In this document: in pieces, positions 36,111 to 48,500 of the stretch | How positions within the stretch are numbered: position 1 is the stretch's first letter | Layout: every line of letters starts with the position of its first letter | NCBI GenBank assembly: GCA_013400155.1 | Contig: VXBM01000138.1 | Location: forward strand, 630,437-694,436 | Direction: 5' to 3' | DNA from: Helopsaltes ochotensis | Lineage: Eukaryota > Chordata > Aves > Passeriformes > Locustellidae | DNA: 64,000 bases | The notes under the pieces: model-generated | What the model saw: the letters and a program-made list of their open reading frames with translations, nothing else | Told to the model about the DNA's origin: nothing | Databases searched by the model: none | Position numbers and translations under genes: made by a program

Positions 36111-39100
36111 ACATGTAGGATCTAGATGTGAATCCAGGACTTTTGTAGAAGTCAAGATGGATCCTGAGGGTACATCTCAACAAGCTCCAGCAATGAAATA
36201 TAAATTCTTTACAAATATCTGCTTTGCAACTGAGGAAGAGTATGTCCCCAGAATACCAAAGGTATGAGTAGGGATGAGCAACCCCAAGGAGGGTATTTGA
36301 GTATGGTCCTGCAATATAGGCACTCACATAGAGCATAGAGAGGCTAATTTGGCTGGTAAAGCCTGGAAAAAAGCATCTCATTACCTCTGGAATGGACACA
36401 TACAGTTAAGAGGATTCAAAGGTCACATTTGCTGTTTTTCTGTTATTGTTTTTAAGGGAGAAGAGAGAGTTTAGTGAAACTTGAAATCTGGCTGTTGAAG
36501 GCTGATACTATCTCCTGCTCGATAAAGCAAAATAAATGGACATAAACAAAGATAGAAAAGAACAACAAAGGCAGGTTTTATCTCTGGGAATACTATTGGC
36601 TCCTGACTCTGCAGTGGGAGAAGCAGACCATGCACACTGGGGTCAGACATGCTTGCTGGGTTGCTGGGCTGTACAGACAGGTGCTTCCTTCTAATTTGGT
36701 CCCAGGTTAGAGGCACTAGAAAAGGTGAATTTTGTTCTAAGAAAATAAGTACTATATAGCTGAAAGGATGGGTGAATAGAAATATATGGGTGAAGGACAG
36801 CTGTGGAGAAGAGGAAGCTTTATGTTACAGGTGATATTCAAGTTTTAGCACATACAACACTGGTGTTGTAGCACCTAGTTCCCTTCCCCTCTCTGTCCTT
36901 TTGCAGCCAGGATGCATTTCATGACCTGCCTGCTGACTTCAGAGTAATATTGTGGAAGATCCCAGAACTCTGGAAGACAACAACCATAACGATGATAATA
37001 AAAGGTAATTCTTCCAACTTGATTCAGTCCCAATAATCCACAAATATAATCCTAAGAAGGATACCAATCTCATTTTATAATAGTCAAATCAATTTCAATT
37101 TAAAAATTTCTGTTAAAAATTTTGTCCTGTTGGTAGAATTTTTCAGTTCATTATTATACTCTTAACATTAGTGGGATCCAGGATGACTTCTTATGACAGT
37201 TTTCTTTTTCTGAATGACTCTTTATTTGGAAGGATTTTATAAATAGTTTCTCTCTGCACACACTACAGCCCAGTCTAAGACTTCACGTCTTTAGGTACCC
37301 CAAGGATTATTCACCAGTGCAAACGGTTAGCTCAGAAAGGCACATTCAGATGATCTGATGCCAATACAGGGCATCTAATCAGGAGAGTGGCTAAAATAGT
37401 AGCAGAAGTCTTGCAGCAACATAAGGATTGTAACCCTCTTTGCACTACTTTCTGCCTCAGTGTTGTACTTGAGCTCACTCATGTCAGAGCTGTTTGGATG
37501 GGGAGAAGGATGAGCTGAGAAAACCCAGAGTTCAGTTCCAGTTGGGAAAGCTTTCTATGCCTCAGTCTTTGCACTTGCTGCTAAGGAAAGGGGAGGAGAA
37601 GCAGAGTTTTAACAGTCAGTACAGGTCAAATGCACAGCACACCCTTGGAGCAGGGCGGGCTCTTTCTCCCCAGGAAAAGCAGAAGGATTTTGCTTTTACA
37701 TCAGGGAAATCACCTCTCACTTTGTAAAGGGAGAATTTGAGACTTCTCCAGATTTTCTTGCAAACTGAGAATCTTTTACTGCTGTGAATTTGCATATGAT
37801 CATTTGTGCTAAGGAGTTACAGGCCACTAGAGGTTGCAAACACTATTTGCTTCCTGCCCTTGAATGCCATTGGCTATTAAGGCTCCTGTGCCTGAAGGCT
37901 GACTTAGCCATGCAGGTGGGCTGGCTGCTGACTTACATGTTTTGTTTCTGACAGCACTATTACCAAGTAGATTGGTACTAGAATAAGGGTTAAATATAGC
38001 AGGATTGATCTCTGATCCAATAGGAAAAAGAAAGGAACAAGAGATCAAAGCATCACATATTCTAAAAAAAAGAAGAAAATGGGCAGAAGAAAAGAGTAAA
38101 TCTATATATACATGTAACAGGACTTTGTAGACATGAATGTAAGTATAGAAATACATAGCATGTCAGGTGAAAGTAGATTTTGTTCATGAATACATAGTTA
38201 AAAACTACATTTTCTCAGACTAAAACCAACTTCTTGTTATGCATTAAAATGGATTTTTGTTCATAGGTGTTTACAAACATCCTTTAAGAAGTGGTTCTTG
38301 GTTTATGTAGAGTGAGAAGTGAGATGAACTGTGACAGCATTCACAAGGAAAAAGGAGAGTTTATTTAGAATGAAGCTGAATTGGCAACGCTGACTTTTAT
38401 TTTAGCTATCTGTACCGTACGAGTCCTACTAAAACAAGAAGAAAGCTAAGTGGAATTTGAGACTAGCGTATGGTTCATTGTTTGCCCATCCAAATGAAGT
38501 TGGAATGCAGCTTCAACTTGTCAGATTATGTTATAGAGGACATCCAAGATTCTATTATATTCTTATTAGCTGTCCAGAACTTAATGAGCTCAATAGAGAT
38601 AGATTGCTTAATAAGACCCCTCAAAGTGTATTTTTTCTGTCAGGAGATGGGGAAGTAATTTGACTGATCTTGCTGTTCAGGAGTTCAATTTTTTAATCAC
38701 CTAGATGATGAAAGTAACCCTTCCCCAAGAACGTCTCCAGGAGTCAGATTTTTCTGTTACATCATTTATATACGTGTATATATACAGTAATTACACTCCA
38801 TTTACTGGGTCATGGGAACTGACACCTAACTTTGAAGTGAAATGAGTAACAATGAATTCATCTCTAATAGTTTCCCCATTACTCTGACCTTGCAAAACTA
38901 CATTGCAGTTTATTTTTTATTGTACAAATTTACCTTTTGTCTTGCTTAACACCTGTGTTGGGCAGAATACAAAACAAAAATCAGATGAAAATAACTAGAG
39001 TGTTAACTATGCTACACAGATCACTAATATGATCTTTGTAAACCACTCATGTTCTGGTCAGGAGTGTTTCAGTTTATCAGCCTGTAAAATGGAAGACTAC

Positions 39101-39300
39101 AAACCTAAGCCCACTTTGTGGGCCCTGCCTGAATCTTGGCAGACCAACCAAATTTGCAGTTGTGGATAAATATGTATAGATTATGTTTCAGAGCCAGAAA
39201 GTTGCATCCAAAGATGTGTGCATATTCCTCCTTCCATGACAGAAAATAGAGTGACTTTCCTGGTATCAAAGGCTCTTCCCTTACTTAGAAGCAGTTAAAG
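36111..39300. other. AT-rich non-coding DNA, nothing recognised
   Basis: No exon or dispersed repeat is recognised. Short TATA/TACG runs occur near 38768-38787. Confidence 0.55.
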
Positions 39301-39346
39301 AAAAGTAAAATAGGAAAAAACCCCAAAACAAAACAAACCCCAAAAT
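39301..39346 (+). repeat. A/C-rich low-complexity tract
   Basis: AAAACCCC and CAAAACAAAC words over about 46 bp. Confidence 0.85.
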
Positions 39347-40271
39347 AGTATTCTGAACCTCTTTAAGATAATAATCCTTGCAATAATAAACTACTGGATG
39401 TCTTCTGGGTGTCTTGTTGCAGAAACAATTTTTCTCTTGCCATTATAAAGAAAAGTCAGATAAACCCTTGTCCTTGAAATGTGCAATTTAGAAACAATTC
39501 ATTATTGCACCAATTTTTATATCTTTTTCATTTTATGATGACAGAAAAAAATCAACAATTGTGTGTGGATAGATAGAGATTAGATTTAGTTTTAAATAAA
39601 ATTGAACCTTAAATGAGACTGAAATTTTCCTGAGATTTTGATTTAACACAGTGATGTTGATGCCCTCCCCTGTGGCAGGGCTTAGGGCTAACCTGTGCAT
39701 CTTTGGAAAAAGGCATAACATTTCACTATGCACTTGTGACAATTATTCACCGGAACAAAATCCTTTTGTGCCATCTAAGAGGCCCTAAAGATAAAAGTGG
39801 TAAGGTGTCCAACAGATGACTGTCAAAACTGAGGGTTCAATTACTTCTTGTCAGAGTCTAATTTTATCTTACATTATCTTTTATAATATCTAATCAAGCA
39901 CTAATGGCACAGAAAGTGTTCCCCCCACACAGTTAAAGAGCTTTGTGTCGTCTTTAGCCTCTCCCAGGAGAGCTTTCAAGCCATATTTCACATACATTTA
40001 CTATTTCCCCAAACCATTTGTCTTCTATAAGAATAAATATTTTAATCTTTGACTAATGATGGAACATGTTACCAAGTTACCTTTTTGTTGGATTTTGTTT
40101 TCTTTTTTCTTTCCTGAAATAGGTATTACAGTAGCAAGAGAAACAATTTACAGCAAAAATATTTGTGCCTGCAACACAACAGTAGAGGGATTAATCCTCA
40201 AGTGGAATTAATGCTGCTTCTGCTCTGTACTTTACAGACAGAGTAAGAGAGTTCTTGCACCACAGAGTTTT

Positions 40272-40272
<1 letters not shown>
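39347..40272. other. Non-coding DNA, nothing recognised
   Basis: No coding or repeat signal is recognised. Confidence 0.5.
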
Positions 40273-40309
<37 letters not shown>

Positions 40310-40376
40310 CAACAAAACCCCAAAACAAAACATCAACAACAACAACAAAAAAACCCAAACCAAAACAACAAACATT
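40273..40376 (+). repeat. A homopolymer (36 nt) grading into A/C-rich tract
   Basis: An uninterrupted A run at 40273-40308 is followed by CAACAAAACCCC, CAACAACAAC and AAACCCAAACC words. No upstream AATAAA-bearing transcript copy was recognised, so a retrotransposed poly(A) tail is not shown. Confidence 0.93.
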
Positions 40377-41241
40377 CAAAGAATGAAAGAAATAAAAACA
40401 AGTTTCCCTAATTTTAACAACAAGAAGCTTTGTGGAATGGATATCAAAGAACCACTGAGAATTTTTAAAAGATAGAACCTTCCATAATGAATAATATCAA
40501 TTTGAGTGGCAAAATATTAAATTTTAATTGTAAAGGTAATAATGTGGAACCCTATAATTATTGTACTAAGAAAAATAAGGGTGATTTTTCTAAGGTTGAA
40601 TTAATAGCTTGTATTGACAATTTTGATTATCACTCATGTAAATAATTATTTTGATGTGTTTGGTGCTTAGAAGAGCAACGACTCCCTTATTTTGTAACAT
40701 ATTATGTTTCAAATATGTGAGATATAATTTATGAAATAGGATTCAAGCCCAATCTGTATAGAAATTCATAAAATAATAAAAATTACTATGTTAAATAGCT
40801 AAATGATGAAGGAGGCAATGAAAGTAAATTGAAAAAATGATGTAAATTAAGGGAAAAAATAACTTTTTGAATCAATTTTCCTTTTTTTTTAATAAAATGG
40901 TGCAAAGAGTTTATTAAAGTATTGTTTAGAGAGTTATTTAGAAAATGCAGGTTTTTAGTATGGAAAAGAGAATTTTAAGGATTTAAGTTTTTCAATCAAA
41001 AAAAAAAATCTAATTTTAACAATGAGAAAAATGACTGGTAGTTTTCAAAGGTCCAAGGAAAAAAAAAATGTACAAATATGGCCAAGCATTAGGTCAGACT
41101 TCAGGAGAATTATGCAGAATCTGTTTTAAGAGATTTTATCAAAACAGAAAATGAAACAATCATCTGAGTGGTAAGGGTATCATCGACACAGTCTAAAAAA
41201 ATTATTTATTTGAATTCTTCATAGTTCTCTTACTCTCTGAT
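40377..41241. other. Very AT-rich non-coding DNA
   Basis: Short A runs of 8-10 bases are frequent. No gene is recognised. Confidence 0.55.
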
Positions 41242-41422
41242 NNNNNNNNNNNNNNNNNNNNNNNNNNNNNNNNNNNNNNNNNNNNNNNNNNNNNNNNNNN
41301 NNNNNNNNNNNNNNNNNNNNNNNNNNNNNNNNNNNNNNNNNNNNNNNNNNNNNNNNNNNNNNNNNNNNNNNNNNNNNNNNNNNNNNNNNNNNNNNNNNNN
41401 NNNNNNNNNNNNNNNNNNNNNN
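41242..41422. other. Assembly gap or masked bases (181 N)
   Basis: The run is undetermined and ends directly in a pentanucleotide array, so the missing part is probably more of that array. Confidence 1.
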
Positions 41423-41472
41423 GGGAAGGGAAGGGAAGGGAAGGGAAGGGAAGGGAAGGGAAGGGAAGGGAA
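41423..41472 (+). repeat. (GGGAA)n microsatellite, ten visible units
   Basis: Ten perfect GGGAA units begin at the gap edge. The true array length is unknown. The minus-strand frames reading FPSLP repeats come from this array. Confidence 0.98.
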
Positions 41473-41792
41473 AACTGAGGGCAGTGGTAACAGGAAAGCA
41501 AATAGAGAGTCTAAATGCTGATCAGATATTGCAGGACAAATGTTTAGTTCTACAGATGAAATGAAGTTCCCATGCAGGAATCTTTCTTGCTTTCTTTTTC
41601 TGTAACAGTTTCCCAAGTGACTATGAAAAAATAATGGCACAGGTCTTGCTTGACTTTGCAGTTTATTCTTACCAGTCTCACCTGCATCTCTACAATATGT
41701 CCAGAATGACAGCTATTTCACCGGCATTTGTGTCTCTCTTCTGCAAACCTGACAAATGCAGATGCAGGGCTCTGTTGGGTTTGTGAGGCAAG
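41473..41792. other. Non-coding DNA, nothing recognised
   Basis: It lies between the microsatellite and the ERV-derived segment. The ERV-derived sequence may start a little before 41793. Confidence 0.45.
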
Positions 41793-42120
41793 ATGTTGGT
41801 AGTGGGGAGCCACAGGGGTGACTTCTCTCGGAAGGTGCCAGAAGCTTTCCACAGGCCTTCCAGAGCCAATGCCAGCCAGCTCCAAGACGTACCTGCTGCT
41901 GGCCAAGGTCAGACCCCTCAGTGGCTGTCGGAACCTTTGGGATATTGAGTTTAAGAAGGAGGAAACAGCTGCAGAGGAGCAAATGCAGCTTGAGAGAGGA
42001 GTGAGAATACGTGGAACAGCCCTTCAAAAACCAAGTTCAGAAGAGGCAGGAGGTGCTCCGGGCACCAGAGCCAAGACTGCCTTGCTCTCCGGGGAGGTTA
42101 ACAGTGGAGCAGATTTTCAA
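41793..42120 (+). mobile_element. ERV/LTR-derived avian repeat segment, sense +
   Basis: Diagnostic blocks in order are GTTGGTAGTGGGGAGCCACA, GAAGGTGCCAGA, CCAATGCCAGCCAGCTCCAAGA, CTGCTGGCCAAGG, a degraded TATA-like GATATTGAGTTTAAGAA, GAGAGAGGAGTGAGAA, CAGGAGGTGCTCCGGGC and AGTGGAGCAGA (positions 41793-42113). I recognise this order from an abundant avian LTR-retrotransposon-derived repeat whose consensus has ATAACATATTTAAG at the TATA-like place. Open frames across it are by-products. The family name is not assigned. It abuts the next LTR fragment. Confidence 0.75.
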
Positions 42121-42530
42121 TGTTTTATTCTGGTCAGAAACACAGCCCCACAGAGCCTCTTACTCACTCCAGGTGGGATGGGGGAGAGGATGATAAACAT
42201 GAGAACTTGTGCATTGAGACAAAGTTGAATTGTTAAAGCAAAAGTCATGCGTACAAGCAAAGCAAAACAAGGAATTCATTCACGCCTTCCTATAGTCAGG
42301 CAGGTATTCAACAAATTCCAGGGAAGCTGGGCTCCAACACATGGTCATTGGGGAAGATGAACACTGTATCTCCAAATGTCACCTCCTTTCTCCTTGGAGG
42401 GACTAGGCAGAGAAGTTGGAAGTGAAGCTGGAGAACAGGGGTTGTTTTTATTTCTCATTATCTTAGTTTGAGTGACAAAAAATTACTTTCCCTGCGTTAA
42501 CACTGTTTTGCCCTTGACAATAACTGATGA
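42121..42530 (-). mobile_element. Degraded LTR of the same family as 22179-22787, sense -
   Basis: From TGTTTTATTCTGG at 42121 it parallels the 22179 copy block by block: CTTACTCACTCC, GGTGGGATGGGGGAGAGGAT, AATTCATTCACGCCTTCC, AGTCAGGCAGGTATTCA, CCAGGGAAGCTGGGCTCCA, TTGGGGAAGA and CACCTCCTTTCTCCTT. The match weakens after about 42410. A possible last block is CTGCGTTAACACTGTTTTG near 42492. The far end is not preserved. Confidence 0.75.
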
Positions 42531-45500
42531 ATAGTCTCCTTAACCCACAAGTTTTTCATTGTATTTTTCTCTTCCTATCCAGAGACAAGTGTCTAGGTGG
42601 GCAGTTGATGGCCGGCCGAGGTCACTCCATCAAAAATTCACTGAAGTCCCCTCAAGTAAAAAAGAATTCTCCTTCCAAAAAAGATGTTAGAGCTGAGCAC
42701 TTAAACTGACCAACCCTTTGCAGAGCTCAGAACAGGTGTCTTCAACAGATCTTGTATCACTGATTAGTTAACATGAATCATTGCTGCAGGGAATAAAATT
42801 TAATGTTTCTAGAGACGATCATATAAATGCAGGAGTTTTCAAATGAAAGTCTCCTAGTTTTGAAGCCTGCAAGTATATTTTACCAAGCCTTTAAAAATTA
42901 AATTCAATATTAGACCAATGGTAATGAAATGCTTCTATTATTTCTACAACATTGTCTCAGCTTGAAAACTTGAGACCGTGTGGGGTTGTGTAGTGATCTG
43001 TTTTGAAATTCTGAAAAGGTGGGGCTGCATTCATTCCCAAACAGGTTGTCAGAAAAGCTTCAAACAAAGATTTTTGTTGTGCTGAGGCAACAGTAATCTT
43101 AGCCTTACTTTATTTCTGACTAATGTGGCCCCCAAAGAGATCTCAAAGTCCAGAAAAGACATGAAAATAATTGGGGGGTTGTAAGGAAAAACCATATTCC
43201 ACCACACTGCACCTCCAGAGAGTGTTGTCTGCGAAGTTTAGTAGTGACATGAAGTTGTATTTCATCTAAATTGTGGAGGAAAAGACAAGTTAGCATAAAA
43301 GAATGTATGTCTGATAATCAAATGGCCAGTCTGAAGGGCCTTCTATCTGGGTCTGTGGATTCCCATATCTGTATGCTGTTGAGGAGATAAGTTGGAATTT
43401 TGATTACAGAATAAAGCACCTCCAGAAAGTGTTATATGCAAATACTGAAGAGCATGGGTCAAAGTTTTATGCTTCCTGGGACTGCCTAGCATATTAACAG
43501 GTCTAGGGAAAAATGACTGTGGTTAAAAATTAATAGCACACTGACAAGTATGATTTAAACCTATCCAAATCTAAATCAGTCAACCCTAGTAAAATCTTCA
43601 AATCCTTAAGAGGTAACCCATAGCCAGCAGTGTCAAAAAGTGCTATGAGGATTGGGAAATTAATTTGCATTTCTCTCACACAGCAGTTTTGTCCTTGTGT
43701 GAAAAGTAAGTGAGGGATTTTGTTGCCCTTGTGTCTTTTATTTAACCTCCATTAGCACTGCATGTAGTGAAATGCTACTGTGTTAAATAAACATTACTTC
43801 TTTGAAAAACAAATTAGATTGCAAATAATATGTTAAGAGCTGACTGAATTCTTCCTTACCCATTCAGTTGAGGTAAATCTCCTTTTTCTTCTGTCAAGCA
43901 ATTGTTGCTTGGAACTTCCTTATGTTCATCAGAAAGTTGGATAAATCATTTTCAGACACTGGACTAACTGGAAATTGATTGCTTTCTCTAACTGGCATTT
44001 ATGGTGTAGCTGGGTCACCTTAACACCACAGAACTGCTTCTGTTTACTAAGTAGGTGACAGAAACTTCCATAATTGGAAAGCAACAAGGGAGTTATAGTT
44101 ATTTACAGAGAAAATGTTTGGAAGTTTTGAAAATGTTTCCCCTCTTCAGCAGCTGTCCATATGTTAATATATCATCTGACCTTACACAATACAGCAAACC
44201 AATCTTGATTCAATTATTAATGAAAGTCCTTTCTGAAAATTCTCTGCCACCTCTGTATACAAAAAAAACCCAAACCATCGATGGCACTGTGCAGTACAAA
44301 GATTGCAGTGATAAATCAGGCTGTGGAATGAATGGCAACAGCCATATCTGGCTCTAGATCCAAAATGTCATCTATTTTGTTATTTTCTTTATGGTAGCAC
44401 ACTGTATGTGTTAAGTGCTTTGCTTTCAGGAAGGACAGATGAAGATCCTATTTAAAGGAGTTCAAGTTGAGGACAGGCCAGTAATAAAAAGATTAGGGAG
44501 AAAAGAGGCAATAGGAGATGATTTATACAAATATCATTTGGGCACTTTGCTGCAAAAGTGTTGTTTTTTTTTTTTTTAACAGAAGTTTAAATGTGGGGTG
44601 TAGAGAGGGGCTTACTGGTAACTTCATAACATTTCAGCTGCATTAGAAGTTTCTTTGACTGGCTGATCCATTGTAATTTTACCTGTAATCACAGCTTATT
44701 CCTGACTGTTACGTTGTTATTCACTAATTGCAAATTGGGAATCTCTGGCTTCTGTCTGAGCTTTAGACAGGTGTATTTTAATTCTCTTCTGGTTTGGACA
44801 TGTCTTCTACCTGCTTCTAAACCAACATTAGAGATCTGCTTCAGAGTGGACAGTTTTGAGGTGTTTCAGCTTTCTCCATTTCCTTTGCTTTGATTTGGTT
44901 TGCAAAATTATTCTGGTACATAGGAAGCAAAGTTCTGCCAGAATGCAATAAATGAAAAATTTCTGTCCACAAGGGTGCTTAAAGTTTGCTGTCCCCTAAT
45001 AAGGAACAGAGGGAAAGAAACAATATCCAGTCACTGAGACAGCTTTGAAATACCCAGAGGGTATGCTTGGATCAAGGGGCCAAAGTAAATTTATCGGAAG
45101 CACACCCTTGAATCACTCCAAATTACTTCCTAACAGAAGCATATCCTTTCTGTGTCCAGTAAGGCTTCAGGTGGCTTCATTGCTGTTGTTTACCTAGTGC
45201 ACACATTAAATTAATAGTGCTTAATGAAGATGGAAAGATAGAAAAGATAATGAATTTACTGATATAAAGTGCTTTGAGAACTTTGGAAATTATTCTCATA
45301 AAATGGCAAGTCATTACCACATTAAATAAATGCCTTATTCTCTTGAAATCCAGTGAGGTAAATAATATAACTATTTTAACATTAAATATTCAAAATCATT
45401 TAGCATTGCTTAATAAAGAAAGAAATAAGAAGGAAAAAAGAAGTGCAAGTAAGCTACTGCAATGCCTACAGCTTCTCCAGGGTTAGGCAAAGAACGAGTG

Positions 45501-48500
45501 TGCAAAGAAATCTCATTATCAAGAGAAGCAATATTTGCGTTTTTACTGCTTCTTTTGTTGAGAGCTATATTTTTAAAAAGAGGTAATCTATCAGTATTAG
45601 ATGTATGATTTAGAAATTTAATTTAAATTGGTTTCTCTTTCCTTTTCAGTTCACCCATTTTTTATTGGATTTTATAATAACATAATCATATAGGAAGAAA
45701 AGAGAAAAACTGGGTAATTATATGCACAATTATTTTTAAAATATCATAACAATAGCAAGGATGTGCTGAAAAGTGCTCATACACTATTATAGTGTCAAGG
45801 CATAGTTCACACTTTAGGAACAGGCAGAGGATTAAAATTAACGAACAAAAGATACCTCTTTAATATTCCAGACAATGAAAGACAGATATGGAGGATGTGT
45901 ATATATAAAAATATATATATATGGTTACCAAAGAAATTGCAGTGCAGGTTGGCTTTTTGCTCCCTTTCCTAGAATATGCTGTGAGAACAGCAGCAGTGTG
46001 AGTTAAAGATCTTTGCCTCCAGCCACCTCATACACACACAGGAGGCCCTGAACCAGCAACCTTCAGGTTCCAGAACAAAAGGATCTCCTCTAGCTTAACC
46101 CAAAGGACCAATACATATGCTGCTGTCAAAGAAAAGGCGCTGCCCAAGTGGGTCACATTTGTCACATCTATTCTTTCCTGATCCAGGTGACCTCATCAGT
46201 GCTTGGAAGCCCCAGATGAGGCTCTATTTGGCATTTCTATTTTTATAGCTAATAAAAATTCTTATATTTTTTTCACAAACCGGAAATAAACTACTGTTTA
46301 GTTGTGTATTCAGAGAGAAGACTGAAAAAAATAATCTAAAACATTAATTCAGTGGAAACCTGAAGATGGGACTGGATTTTAGCCAGAGCCTTGCATTCTT
46401 CACTTTTATACTGTAATCTGACTTTCAGTACAGGATAATTATTTCACTAGACATCAATTTTTACCACATCCAGAAAGACACTGAATTTTAATGGCTGAAA
46501 ATGAAGAAGTTTTTTTCAGTTCTTCTACAGCTTGGCCTAAAAATATGCTCTAAAATATGTAAGCCATGATAATTCTTTGTAGTCAGACAGCCAGTTATAT
46601 TAGTCATCTGAGGCTTAAAGTAAAGCAAAAATTTAAATATCACATTGATTTCTAAAGACATTCATTTCAGATTTTTTTATTATTTATGTCAAAAGAAAGA
46701 ATTTAAAAGTTCTCAAAGTTTAATTTCAAAGCCATGAATTTCACTTTGCTAAAGTTTAACCATAATAAGAATGGATTTACTATAGGTTGTATGTAGGAAG
46801 TATATTGCTTTACAAGAGAATAAAAATAAATCTTTCCACAAGTTAGTACTTATTGAAGGTTACTTAAAAGAGTAAATTGTTCTAGATTGGCACAAAAACT
46901 TGCAGACTTAAAGATCAGAAGTTTCTTCCTTACAGAGAGATTTCCCCATTAGTTTTAGTGGAAAAAGAATCACTTTCATTCTGTAAAGGGGATGTTTGAT
47001 CCAAATAACCTTCTCAAAATATCCCAAGGGAGAACACTAATTACACAGTGATGTAAATATGTTATTTCAACAAATAAGAACAGAATAAAACTTCTACCAC
47101 CCACATAAATGTCAAAATAGCATTCAGCATGTTCTCCCTTTCCCTGTGATTAGATAATATTTAAGTATTTTAGTTGCTCAAAGTCTTTCCAAATTTTTAA
47201 TGTCATTTTCATATTTTTGAAAGAATTTTTTCATTCATTTATTCTCAGTTTCTCAGAAGCGGAGACATTTTGCATTAAGGTCTGCATGACCAACTTCATA
47301 GCTAATTCACCTGGGGACCCTGTGTCTTAAAGTTTACTTTTATTCTAATTCAGCAATAAGACTGAGACTAGGAATAATTTAGAGAAGGAACATCAGAGGC
47401 ATATTCATCAGATAAGAATATATATGTACATATATGTGCGTGTGTGCTCCTGTATGTTCAAACTCAAGTTTGAAAACTTAGTTTTGTCCTCCTTCAACAC
47501 TGCAAGTATTAAATTAAAACTATTTAATGTCTTATTTAGTAAAATTTTAACATTTCCTGCATGAAGTGCCTTTAGAGCAGAGTTCTCCTGCTTTGCTGGA
47601 CTCCTTGTTGGAAGTCCAGCTAATTTTACCAATCTTCCTTTAGATTTTCTGGAGTTATGAACCAGCTGCTTCCAGATCAAAGTTTTCCCACTGTGATCTT
47701 TGGCAGATATGATTGTTTCCGCTGAGGTGCTGTTGTCTTGTAACCCCCTTTACTTTCAACCCCAGATACTTCATTCTGGGGAAACAAAAGCATTTGTCAC
47801 TCTTGGCATTGTTTCCCAGGACTGGGAAATGAGAAAAGGGAGAGTGCTGAGAACTAGTCTTCATTTGGAGCTGATAGGAGAGAAATGTTATGTACAGGTG
47901 GGAGTTCCCTGTGAGTAGCGGGAACGTGTCATTGGCAGGCCTCGAGTAGGGAGGTGAGTTCACTAAAAATTGAGAAGAGGGGTGATATGAATACCTTCCT
48001 GCCTTTGGGATTGTTAGCCAAACTTTAATTTACCTAATCAACCTCCTACATACAGGGTCATTAGAGAGAGTTCATAATGAGGAGAAGGTAAAATGTCAGT
48101 TTCCCCAAACCCAAAGTCTTCCCTCAAGGAAAAGTAAACTGGCAAAACCAGTTATTTTGGAGCTTGTGGGCTTGGCAGTGCAGTGAGAGAGTACAAGGAC
48201 CATTAGTAAGCACATCAAGACAACAACTGCATTAATGGAAATTACACTCAAGACATCTGGTTCTGTTAACCAGCCAACTTTTCTAACTTCTGGTAAAAAA
48301 ACAGAAAAAAAAATCTTGGTGACTCCAGAACTGACCCTTACTCGTTCTTTTCCCAGAATTTTACTTCCTAAGACTGTCCCACATTTCAGAAATTTCTTGA
48401 AGGACACCAATTTATCTTTTGTTCTGTCAAAAGCTGCACCCCATCAAAGCAGCTTCCTTCTGAGTGCTGCTCTTGGTCTCAACAAGTTGAGGAACTCCTT

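Noticed and set aside
35947..36399. 150-codon minus-strand frame with F/V/C/W/G-rich segment
   Set aside because: Its tail is translated from the A/C low-complexity tract at 35985-36110.
40273..40308. Poly(A) run as evidence of a processed pseudogene
   Set aside because: No gene-like sequence with a poly(A) signal precedes it, and it grades into the common A/C low-complexity type.
43208..43440. Two similar ~24-bp words 209 bp apart
   Set aside because: Similarity does not extend into the flanks, which is insufficient for a repeat call.
46020..46110. GGTTCCAGAAC-containing stretch considered as a tRNA B box
   Set aside because: No cloverleaf, no A box and no acceptor stem pairing could be found.
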